Assembly (NCBI RefSeq): GCF_900103665.1
Contig: NZ_FNGY01000010.1
Span: 1-64,000, forward strand
Length of the DNA: 64,000 nucleotides
Direction of reading: 5' to 3'
Origin: Pedobacter steynii
GTDB taxonomy: Bacteria > Bacteroidota > Bacteroidia > Sphingobacteriales > Sphingobacteriaceae
The translations under genes were made by a program, and so were the position numbers. The notes under the pieces were generated by a model. It saw nothing but the letters and a program-made list of their open reading frames with translations. It did not search any database and was not told the DNA's origin. This document shows positions 42,616 to 49,598 of the stretch, piece by piece. Positions within the stretch are counted from its first letter, which is position 1; every line of letters begins with the position of its first letter.

Positions 42616-44001
42616 ATGTCGAATATTAAACCTTCTCTAGTTAAAGGAACCCGTGATTTTTCACCTCAGGAAATGGTCAAACGCAATCATATTTTTGATA
42701 CCATTAAAACGGTATTTAAAAAATACGGATATGCCGAAATACAAACGCCAACCATGGAAAACCTGAGTACTTTAACAGGTAAATACGGAGATGAAGGAGA
42801 TAAGCTGATCTTTAAGATTTTAAACAGCGGAGATTTTCTTTCTAAAGCAAATCCGGAATTACTGGCCAACGCTAATTCTCAGAAGCTGATTTCATCCATC
42901 AGTGAGAAAGCATTGAGATATGATTTAACCGTGCCTTTTGCCCGTTACGTGGTGATGCACCAGAATGACATTTCTCTGCCTTTTAAGCGCTTCCAGGTTC
43001 AGCCGGTGTGGAGAGCTGACCGGCCACAGAAAGGTCGCTACAGAGAGTTCTATCAGTGTGATGTGGATGTGGTAGGATCGGATAGTTTATTAAATGAAGC
43101 GGAGTTTGTCTTGATCTATCAGGAAGCCTTAAGTAACCTCGGCCTGAAAGATTTTACCATCAAACTCAATAACCGTAAAATATTATCAGGAATTGCTGAA
43201 ATTATTGGTAAGCCAGAGTTGATTATCGACATGACGGTCGCGATTGATAAACTGGACAAGATTGGTTTGGATGGTGTAAGTAAAGAATTGCTGGAACGTG
43301 GATTCACGGAAGCTGATTTGGAGAAATTGAAACCCGTGATTTTATTGCAGGGAAGTAACGAAGAAAAATTAAATAGCCTGCGTACGGTACTTGCGGATTC
43401 TGCTACCGGAATGAGCGGTATTGCAGAGATAGAAACTGTCTTTAAATATTTAAAAGGATTACTGCAGTCTAATCCGGCGTTTAGCCCTGACCTCGAGCTG
43501 GACATTACCCTGGCACGTGGTTTAAATTATTATACAGGCTGTATTTTTGAGGTAAAAACCAATGAAGCTGCAATGGGAAGCATCGGTGGGGGTGGTCGTT
43601 ATGATGACCTGACCGGAATGTTTGGCCTGAAAGGTTTAACCGGAGTCGGCATCTCTTTCGGTGCAGACCGTATCTATGACGTATTATTGGAACTTAACCT
43701 TTTCCCGGAGTCTGTTGCTGCGGGAACGAAAGTCCTGATCAGTAACTTTGATGAAGCTGCTGAATTATATGCCCTGCCAATTGTTCAGCAATTGAGAAAT
43801 GCAGGTATCGCTGCTGAATTATATCCAAGTGCGGCGAAGCTTAAAAAACAAATGAGCTATGCAGATGCAAAGAATATCCCTTATGTAATTCTGATTGGCA
43901 GCGACGAAATGCAAAGCGGAGCACTAACGTTAAAAGACATGCAGAGCGGACAACAGGATAAATTATCCCTGGAAACCATCATCGAAAAAATCAAGGATTA
44001 A
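42616..44001 (+). CDS. hisS: Histidyl-tRNA synthetase
   Basis: A 461-residue class II synthetase that charges tRNA-His. Class II motif 1 region is around KPSLVKGTRDFSPQEM, motif 2 is FQVQPVWRADRPQKGRYREFYQCDVDVVG (about 125-152, the R-E-F-x-Q core), the HisA/HisB motifs are LARGLNYYTGCIFE (about 300-312) and GGGRYDDL, and motif 3 is TGVGISFGADRIYDVL (about 346-361). The anticodon-binding domain occupies about 370-461. The ATG at 42616 is preferred over one 30 bases upstream that would add MPVTFCTFVA, unlike the family and upstream of the promoter element. Confidence 0.96.
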   Translation: MSNIKPSLVKGTRDFSPQEMVKRNHIFDTIKTVFKKYGYAEIQTPTMENLSTLTGKYGDEGDKLIFKILNSGDFLSKANPELLANANSQKLISSISEKALRYDLTVPFARYVVMHQNDISLPFKRFQVQPVWRADRPQKGRYREFYQCDVDVVGSDSLLNEAEFVLIYQEALSNLGLKDFTIKLNNRKILSGIAEIIGKPELIIDMTVAIDKLDKIGLDGVSKELLERGFTEADLEKLKPVILLQGSNEEKLNSLRTVLADSATGMSGIAEIETVFKYLKGLLQSNPAFSPDLELDITLARGLNYYTGCIFEVKTNEAAMGSIGGGGRYDDLTGMFGLKGLTGVGISFGADRIYDVLLELNLFPESVAAGTKVLISNFDEAAELYALPIVQQLRNAGIAAELYPSAAKLKKQMSYADAKNIPYVILIGSDEMQSGALTLKDMQSGQQDKLSLETIIEKIKD

Positions 44002-44009
44002 TCTTCTGA

Positions 44010-44477
44010 TTATTCTTTTGCCATATAAGCAGCCAGTTTAGCGCTGGCCTGCTTTCTTACCTTGTTTTTTAGGAAAGAAGTCCATCCCAATAAAAGTCCC
44101 GGAAGTCCCAATGCCTGTTTTGACCAGGTATAAAAGTCAAAGTGGTCGGTATGCTTCACAATTTTGCCGTTTTCAATGATAAAGCTGGCGTCGATTTGAT
44201 TTAAAACTTTTCTTCCCGTTGCTGAAAAAGTATAGTAAGCATCCCAGTGTGCTTTTGCACCATGCTCATCAGCCCTGATATTGCTGAACTCTACACGCAT
44301 GTCTTTTCCACCTTTAATCAACATTGCCCACATGGCGCGAACTTGTGTGGCATTGAGGTCTATAAATGCTGCATCACTGAACGTTGCCTGATCGCTGTAG
44401 CATTCCTGCATTGTGGAGATGTCTTTATTTTGAAAGGCAGTATAGAACTTGGTGATGAGCGCTTCGTTGGCATTCAT
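44010..44477 (-). CDS. NTF2-like / SnoaL-type protein
   Basis: A 155-residue protein of the NTF2-like superfamily, with the start NANEALITKFYTAFQNKDISTMQECYSDQATFSD (about 2-35) and the rest of the cone-shaped beta-sheet fold, e.g. ANSIRADEHGAKAHWDAYYTFSATGRKVLNQIDASFIIENGKIVKHTDHFDFYTW-type pattern. Family members include ketosteroid isomerases and many proteins of unknown activity; the catalytic Asp/His of true isomerases cannot be assigned here. No signal peptide. Convergent with hisS, eight bases between the stops. Confidence 0.82.
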   Translation of the reverse strand: MNANEALITKFYTAFQNKDISTMQECYSDQATFSDAAFIDLNATQVRAMWAMLIKGGKDMRVEFSNIRADEHGAKAHWDAYYTFSATGRKVLNQIDASFIIENGKIVKHTDHFDFYTWSKQALGLPGLLLGWTSFLKNKVRKQASAKLAAYMAKE

Positions 44478-44533
44478 ATCGTTTCGGTAATTTGAGTTTA
44501 AGATACGAATTTAACAGGAACCGATGGTCTGGA

Positions 44534-44926
44534 TTAATAAACTTTTCCGGCAAGAATACCTTCAATCCTATCCAGAAGATCGTCAATATCAAAAGGCTTG
44601 GCGAGAAATCCATTTGGTTTGAAAGCGCCATGCTGAATATTCTCCTCCGTATATCTCGCGGAGATCATGAGCACCGGAATATCTTCCGTACTGGCTTCAG
44701 ACCGAAGTTGGGTTAATAATTCCCTGCCGTCTCCATCAGGAAGCATAATATCAAGAATAACCAGATCAGGTCTAAGCTGTTCGATATGCATCATCATATC
44801 TGCGCTTTTATTCAGACCAGTAACCTTGTAAGCCTCACTTTGAAGGATTAACGTGATGACATCAAGGATGGCGTGATTGTCTTCAATGACAAGTATGTTT
44901 TTTTGAGTCTTAGAGCTTTTTGCCAA
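44534..44926 (-). CDS. Orphan response regulator receiver protein
   Basis: A 130-residue single receiver (CheY-like) domain without an output domain. The acidic pocket is IEDN near the start, the phosphoacceptor Asp is in LVILDIMLPDGDG (about 52-64), the Thr/Ser switch is in LMISARY and the Lys in FLAKPFD (about 107-113). No ATG is available upstream of the domain; the TTG at 44926 gives MAKSSKTQKNILVIEDN and lies 24 bases after a TATATTTG element, so it is preferred to the TTG at 44953, which falls inside that element. No histidine kinase is adjacent. Confidence 0.85.
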   Translation of the reverse strand: MAKSSKTQKNILVIEDNHAILDVITLILQSEAYKVTGLNKSADMMMHIEQLRPDLVILDIMLPDGDGRELLTQLRSEASTEDIPVLMISARYTEENIQHGAFKPNGFLAKPFDIDDLLDRIEGILAGKVY

Positions 44927-44950
44927 AATCAGGATGTGTTTTATGGAATA

Positions 44951-44958
44951 CAAATATA
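44951..44958 (-). promoter_or_regulatory. -7 promoter element of the receiver gene
   Basis: On the minus strand the sequence reads TATATTTG, an exact TAnnTTTG. Predicted start near 44944, about 18 bases before the chosen TTG start codon. Confidence 0.5.
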
Positions 44959-45121
44959 TTTAACAAGATCGGCTTGTTCATATATTATTTGATTTTTATA
45001 AACAAGTTTCTGTAAATATCCTGCTATCGGACAAATGGAGGAATTATCGAAAGAAATATAAATAAAAATGAAACCTTTTGTGTTTAAGACCGTCTTATAT
45101 ATAAGTTTTAGGTTAGAGAAA

Positions 45122-45150
45122 AGGTGCAATTGTGGCGATTGTGCCTTTTT
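45122..45150 (+). terminator. Orphan terminator-like hairpin
   Basis: AGGTGCAAT (45122-45130) pairs with ATTGTGCCT (45138-45146), including two G-T pairs, followed by TTTTTTATT. On the plus strand no upstream gene ends here, so it may terminate a short transcript. Confidence 0.5.
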
Positions 45151-45259
45151 TATTGCGCTTTAAAAAGCGTGATTTGTCTGGCCATACCTTTAAAAAGAAA
45201 AAGATGGAAGGGGAACATCGCCTACCAACCAGACCCTGTTCTAAAAAAAAGAGGCAATA

Positions 45260-45291
45260 GACGGGTGCCAATATAACCGTTGGCACCCGTC
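45260..45291 (-). terminator. Hairpin after the ABC1 kinase gene
   Basis: GACGGGTGCCAA (45260-45271) and TTGGCACCCGTC (45280-45291) form a 12-bp perfect stem with an 8-base loop. On the minus strand a run of T follows eight bases after the stem, less tight than usual. Confidence 0.7.
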
Positions 45292-45301
45292 GATAATATT
45301 T

Positions 45302-46603
45302 TCATTTAAGATGTGGTTGGAAGGTGTCTGTGTTGACGATCGATTTTAACTCCTGTAGAATTGTATATAATCCAAAGTTGGTGCGATTTACATAGATGAA
45401 GTGTTTAACGCCTCTGGCCTGCTTAAATTCGGGCATAGTGGCTACCTTTTCCGCATAAGCATAGAGTTGTTCAAAGAATTCAGGTTTACTGAAATCAAAT
45501 GTTTTGCTCGTATATGGACGGGCAAACAGTTCAATCATTTCCCGATATGCTTTATAGTAGAATTCAATCTGGCTTTCCGTATCCTCTTTATGAATCATGT
45601 CCAGTTTGCGGAAGGCTGCAATGGTCTTTGCTTTATCTTTGATCACATCTGTGGAAATCAGGGAGAAAAACGGATAGTAAAAATCATCCGGCATTTCTTT
45701 GATACAGCCAAAATCAATGACCCCTAACTTTTCATCGGAAGTGATCATAAAATTACCTGGATGCGGATCCGCATGTACTGCTCTGAGCTCGTGTTGCTGG
45801 AAATTATAAAAATCCCACAAAGCCTGACCAATTTTATTGCGAAGTTCCTGTGAAGGGTTTGTTTTTAAAAATTCTTTCAGGTGTAAGCCTTCGATCCAGT
45901 CCATGGTGATAATCCGCTTTCCGGACAGTGCTGGGTAATACTTTGGAAAGACCACATTGCTCAGGTGTTTGCAAGCCTCAGAGAATTCAATTGATCTTCT
46001 GACTTCCAGTTCATAATCTGTCTCTTCCAACAGCCTTTCCTCTACTTCTTTGATATAAATATTGAGGTCTTTTTCACTCATTCCCAATAGCCGGAAAGCA
46101 AAGGGCTTTACGAGTTTCAGGTCTGAAGAGATGCTATCGCCCACTCCGGGATATTGAATTTTGATGGCCAGTGTTTTGCCATCCAGTTCTGCCTGATGTA
46201 CCTGCCCGATAGAAGCCGCATTACTGGAATGAATATTAAACTTATCGTAGATCTGATCGGGTGTCTTGCCAAAGTTCTTACTAAAAGTCCGGACAATCAG
46301 CGGACCGGAAAGGGGAGGCGCATTGTACTGAGATTGGGTAAACTTGTCGACATAAGATTTAGGCAGTATATTTTTATCCATGCTCAGCATTTGCGCAATC
46401 TTTAAAGCACTTCCTTTAAGTTCACTGAGTGATTTATAAATGTCGGTTGCATTGTCCTCATTCAGTTCATCCCTGCTCAGGCTAGGGTTGAATAATTTTT
46501 TTGAATAATGCTTGATGTAATTGCCACCAATCTGAATACCCGTTTTTACAAACTTTGCAGATCTTTGTCCCTTCGTTACCGGAATACTTTCTTGTTCTTT
46601 CAT
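45302..46603 (-). CDS. ABC1 kinase family protein (AarF/UbiB-like)
   Basis: A 433-residue atypical protein-kinase-like protein of the ABC1/ADCK/UbiB family. Family marks are the KxGQ-type motif (here LKGSALKIAQMLSM, about 52-65), the Ala-rich nucleotide loop ASIGQVHQAELDGKTLAIKIQYP (about 132-154), HADPHPGNFMI (about 279-289) and the DFG-like VIDFGCIKEM (about 296-305). Relatives support quinone or lipid metabolism through ATPase activity. No C-terminal membrane helices like those of E. coli UbiB are evident. It follows a TetR-type regulator by three bases. Confidence 0.88.
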   Translation of the reverse strand: MKEQESIPVTKGQRSAKFVKTGIQIGGNYIKHYSKKLFNPSLSRDELNEDNATDIYKSLSELKGSALKIAQMLSMDKNILPKSYVDKFTQSQYNAPPLSGPLIVRTFSKNFGKTPDQIYDKFNIHSSNAASIGQVHQAELDGKTLAIKIQYPGVGDSISSDLKLVKPFAFRLLGMSEKDLNIYIKEVEERLLEETDYELEVRRSIEFSEACKHLSNVVFPKYYPALSGKRIITMDWIEGLHLKEFLKTNPSQELRNKIGQALWDFYNFQQHELRAVHADPHPGNFMITSDEKLGVIDFGCIKEMPDDFYYPFFSLISTDVIKDKAKTIAAFRKLDMIHKEDTESQIEFYYKAYREMIELFARPYTSKTFDFSKPEFFEQLYAYAEKVATMPEFKQARGVKHFIYVNRTNFGLYTILQELKSIVNTDTFQPHLK

Positions 46604-46606
46604 GAG

Positions 46607-47260
46607 TTATAGCCCCATCTTTTCCTTGAATTTGCCATTTCTGGAAAGAAATTTCCCATATTCCAGTAGATTGTCCAATGGAGAGCGTTCAAAAAGGTCG
46701 AAGGTCACATTGATGCCTTTTTCAATGGCCTCATCTGTTTTTTCAAAGCCGGCGCTGTTGTCATTGATCCAGAAATTGAGAATAAAACCGAACTGCAGCC
46801 ATACTGCATCTTTATATTTTTTACTTAAGAATTTACGGTCGGCCAATTCCCCACTTTCCAGACCTTCATTAATGATTTCTTCGGCGAAGTTCTCAAATAT
46901 TGGTTTTACACCTGATAAAGCATCTGGTGTACTGAATTTACTGACATGAGATTTAAGGGTATAGATAATGAAACTTCTTTGTTTCTTCAAAACTTCCACA
47001 TAGCTGTAGAAGAAGGCAAGGATTCTCTCGCGGGATGAATACTGGTTCCAGACTTCCTGTTCCTCAATCGCACTGATCGTTTCCAGGGTGAGTTCTACCC
47101 AGATGTTCTTTTCAATACTTTCAAAAGAAGCGTAGAATTCATAAAAATCAGCCTCTGTAATCTTTAATTTCTTAACGAAACTGTATACTGATTTTGGTTT
47201 TTCATCATTGATGAGTACATAATCGATGTACGCATTCTTAATTTGCTGAGCCGTTGCCAT
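46607..47260 (-). CDS. TetR family transcriptional regulator
   Basis: A 217-residue protein with an N-terminal region (about 1-55) fitting a TetR helix-turn-helix: KNAYIDYVLINDEKPKSVYSFVKKLKITEADFYEFYASF, in which the recognition helix would be around ITEADFYEFYASFE. The C-terminal helical domain (about 60-217) is the ligand/dimer part. The HTH is divergent from classical TetR, so the call is moderate. It is co-transcribed with an ABC1 kinase downstream, an arrangement consistent with control of a membrane or lipid function (inference). Confidence 0.75.
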   Translation of the reverse strand: MATAQQIKNAYIDYVLINDEKPKSVYSFVKKLKITEADFYEFYASFESIEKNIWVELTLETISAIEEQEVWNQYSSRERILAFFYSYVEVLKKQRSFIIYTLKSHVSKFSTPDALSGVKPIFENFAEEIINEGLESGELADRKFLSKKYKDAVWLQFGFILNFWINDNSAGFEKTDEAIEKGINVTFDLFERSPLDNLLEYGKFLSRNGKFKEKMGL

Positions 47261-47381
47261 TTCTTTTTATTTTAATAAACGTTAAAGCGGTCTGCTTAGT
47301 TTCGCAGACCGCTCAATTTAGTTCATTATTCCATCATCGTTTTGTAATAAAAAATAAAGACAGATAAAAAAGAAGAAAGGT

Positions 47382-49046
47382 CTAAAGACCTAGTCTGTGC
47401 TTGCGTAAAGTATCTTTTGCAATGTCGTATCCTGCATCAGCATGTCTGATCACCCCCATTGCAGGGTCATTGTGTAAGACACGCTTGATTCTGATTGCTG
47501 CATCTTCGGTTCCATCGGCAACGATCACCATTCCTGCATGGATGGAATAACCGATTCCAACGCCGCCACCATGGTGTAAAGAAACCCAGCTTGCGCCACC
47601 GGCAGTATTGATCAACGCATTTAAAATCGGCCAGTCGGCTACGGCGTCAGAACCGTCCAGCATGGCTTCAGTTTCCCGGTTTGGAGAAGCTACAGAACCT
47701 GTGTCGAGGTGATCTCTGCCAATCACCAACGGTGCTTTTACTTTTCCATCAGCTACCAGTTTATTAAATGCCAAACCTGCTTTTTCTCTTTCGCCTTGTC
47801 CCAGCCAGCAGATACGTGCCGGCAAGCCCTGGAAGGCAATGCGTTCCTGTGCCATGGTAATCCATTGTTTCAGACTTTCATTTTCAGGGAAAAGTTCCAG
47901 AATCAGTTTATCCGTTTCATAAATATCCTGTGGATCTCCACTTAATGCAGCCCAGCGGAAAGGTCCTTTTCCTTCACAAAATAAAGGGCGGATATAGGCA
48001 GGAACAAAGCCAGGGAAATCAAATGCATTTTTAACCCCAGCTTCCAATGCCCTTCCGCGAAGGTTGTTTCCGTAGTCAAAAGTGATGGCACCGCGTTTTT
48101 GTAGTTCCAGCATTTGCTCCACATGTTTTGCCATGGTGGCATAAGACTGTTTCACATATTCCTCTGCATTTTCAACGCGTAATTTATTGGCTTCAGCAAC
48201 GCTGAGTCCTTCCGGGAAATAACCGATTAGTGGATCATGGGCAGAAGTCTGGTCGGTTAAAGTGTCCGGTGTAATGTTGCGGTCGATTAATCTTTGCAAC
48301 AATTCCACCGCATTACATACCACTCCGATGGAGATGGCCTTTCCGTCTTTCTTATATTGTAAGGCTTTATCAATAGCCGTATCGATATCATGTTCAATTT
48401 CATCAATGTAACGGGTCTCCAGGCGTTTTTGAATGCGCCATTCTTCTACATCAGCAGCGAGACAAACACCTTGGTTCATGGTGATGGCAAGCGGTTGTGC
48501 ACCACCCATTCCACCGAGTCCGGCAGTTACATTTAAGGTGCCTTTCAGGTTACTGTCGAAATGTTTGCGTGCTAAAGCAGCATACGTTTCATATGTTCCC
48601 TGTACAATTCCCTGGGAACCGATATAGATCCATGACCCTGCGGTCATCTGGCCATACATCATCAGTCCTTTATCTTCCAGTTCATCAAAATGTTGTTGAG
48701 TTGCCCATTTTGGAACCAGTTGAGAATTGGAGATCAATACTCTTGGTGCATCTTTATGTGTTGGCAATACACCCACCGGTTTTCCCGATTGAATGAGTAA
48801 GGTCTCTGTATCTTCTAAATTTTGTAGTGCTTTTACGATCAATGCTAAAGCTTCCTTGTTTCTGGCAGCTTTACCGCGACCGCCATAAACGATCAGATCT
48901 TCCGGACGTTCGGCTACTTCCGGGTCAAGGTTGTTCAGGAGCATACGTAATGCCGCTTCCTGTACCCATCCTTTACAGGTTAATGTATTTCCTGTTGGGG
49001 TTTGTTTTTTACTTAAATCTAAACTAAAATCCATATTTGAAGTCAT
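47382..49046 (-). CDS. hutU: Urocanate hydratase
   Basis: A 554-residue urocanase, the second step of histidine breakdown, using NAD+ as an electrophile. The NAD-binding stretch NVTAGLGGMGGAQPLAITMNQG (about 172-193) and the active-site region PARICWLGQGEREKAGLAF (about 408-426, with the catalytic Cys) are present, as is the C-terminal SVASPNRETEAMLDGSDAVADWP. Length is exactly typical. A second in-frame ATG lies four codons later. hutH is 5 kb away on the same strand, separated by a plus-strand TonB locus; hutI and the last-step enzyme are not in the window. Confidence 0.96.
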   Translation of the reverse strand: MTSNMDFSLDLSKKQTPTGNTLTCKGWVQEAALRMLLNNLDPEVAERPEDLIVYGGRGKAARNKEALALIVKALQNLEDTETLLIQSGKPVGVLPTHKDAPRVLISNSQLVPKWATQQHFDELEDKGLMMYGQMTAGSWIYIGSQGIVQGTYETYAALARKHFDSNLKGTLNVTAGLGGMGGAQPLAITMNQGVCLAADVEEWRIQKRLETRYIDEIEHDIDTAIDKALQYKKDGKAISIGVVCNAVELLQRLIDRNITPDTLTDQTSAHDPLIGYFPEGLSVAEANKLRVENAEEYVKQSYATMAKHVEQMLELQKRGAITFDYGNNLRGRALEAGVKNAFDFPGFVPAYIRPLFCEGKGPFRWAALSGDPQDIYETDKLILELFPENESLKQWITMAQERIAFQGLPARICWLGQGEREKAGLAFNKLVADGKVKAPLVIGRDHLDTGSVASPNRETEAMLDGSDAVADWPILNALINTAGGASWVSLHHGGGVGIGYSIHAGMVIVADGTEDAAIRIKRVLHNDPAMGVIRHADAGYDIAKDTLRKHRLGL

Positions 49047-49066
49047 ATAAGGGCAATGTTATAAAA

Positions 49067-49074
49067 CAAATGTA
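49067..49074 (-). promoter_or_regulatory. -7 promoter element of hutU
   Basis: The minus strand reads TACATTTG, an exact TAnnTTTG, 20 bases before the hutU start codon. No -33 TTTG is well placed. Confidence 0.5.
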
Positions 49075-49112
49075 TGTATTTATACGAAATTGAGTATTTT
49101 TAGCCTTTAAAT

Positions 49113-49448
49113 TTGAAAAAGAGTCAGCAACATATCAACCGCATCATATCTATAGCTTTGCTATGGGTATTTGCTATCGCATTGACTCCTTTCGGGGCTT
49201 TACATCATCACGATGAAGCACCTCAGTGTCTAAAAAACGAGAAAACCTGTACCCACAAATTACACGTTAGTAACCATACCGAGACCTGTTTGGTTTGTGC
49301 AGCACATTTCGAGAAAAACTACCTTCATGAATACACTCATTTTCAGGTATTCCTGGAAATCAGAAACCTGTCAAAATATTACGCTTTAGTTAGCGGTTCT
49401 TATACTGAACTTATTGGCTCCTCACTCCGTGGACCCCCAACAGCCTAA
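49113..49448 (+). CDS. Small secreted Cys/His-rich protein with C-terminal RGPP motif
   Basis: A 111-residue protein starting at TTG with a basic N-terminus and one hydrophobic signal segment (about 10-28), then HHHDE, CLKNEKTCTHKLH, NHTETCLVCAAHFEK and a terminal LRGPPTA. Clusters of His and paired Cys suggest metal or heme binding. Short proteins of this layout, ending RGPP, commonly precede TonB-dependent receptors in Bacteroidota, and here a receptor gene follows 150 bp later. The start is uncertain because no ATG exists upstream of the hydrophobic segment. A real but uncharacterised family, in my judgement. Confidence 0.7.
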   Translation: MKKSQQHINRIISIALLWVFAIALTPFGALHHHDEAPQCLKNEKTCTHKLHVSNHTETCLVCAAHFEKNYLHEYTHFQVFLEIRNLSKYYALVSGSYTELIGSSLRGPPTA

Positions 49449-49474
49449 TCAATTTTTTTTTATTGTTATCCTGA

Positions 49475-49515
49475 GCATATAAATTCGCGTACACTGATGT
49501 GTGCATTTTATATGC
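49475..49515 (+). promoter_or_regulatory. Stem-loop between the Cys/His protein and the TonB receptor gene
   Basis: GCATATAAA (49475-49483) pairs with TTTATATGC (49507-49515); a second stem with ACAC/GTGT and flanking pairs (49489-49504) caps it. It lies upstream of the TATATTTG element at 49530. It may be the 3' end of the small gene or a regulatory fold. Confidence 0.45.
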
Positions 49516-49529
49516 CCGGGCGCTGAATT

Positions 49530-49537
49530 TATATTTG
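49530..49537 (+). promoter_or_regulatory. -7 promoter element of the TonB receptor gene
   Basis: TATATTTG is an exact TAnnTTTG, 61 bases before the receptor ATG; the predicted start is near 49544. The -33 position is not clear. Confidence 0.5.
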
Positions 49538-49598
49538 GCAGTTTTCATTCTATACATCTATTGAATCATTGGCTTATTGCCGATAAATAAAAACACAC

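Larger units (their letters stand above)
44959..45301. other. Gene-free region between the receiver and ABC1 kinase genes
   Basis: About 340 bp with no convincing ORF. Two structures stand out: a T-tailed hairpin on the plus strand (45122-45150) that ends no known gene, and a stable hairpin at 45260-45291 beside the ABC1 kinase stop. TTTTG (45076-45080), then 21 bases, then TAAGTTTT (45102-45109) is a near-consensus promoter pointing at the first hairpin. Confidence 0.5.

Noticed and set aside
49108..49115. TAAATTTG promoter-like element overlapping the TTG start of the Cys/His protein
   Set aside because: If it were the promoter, transcription would start inside the reading frame after the start codon, and no later start keeps the signal segment. 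Taken as chance.
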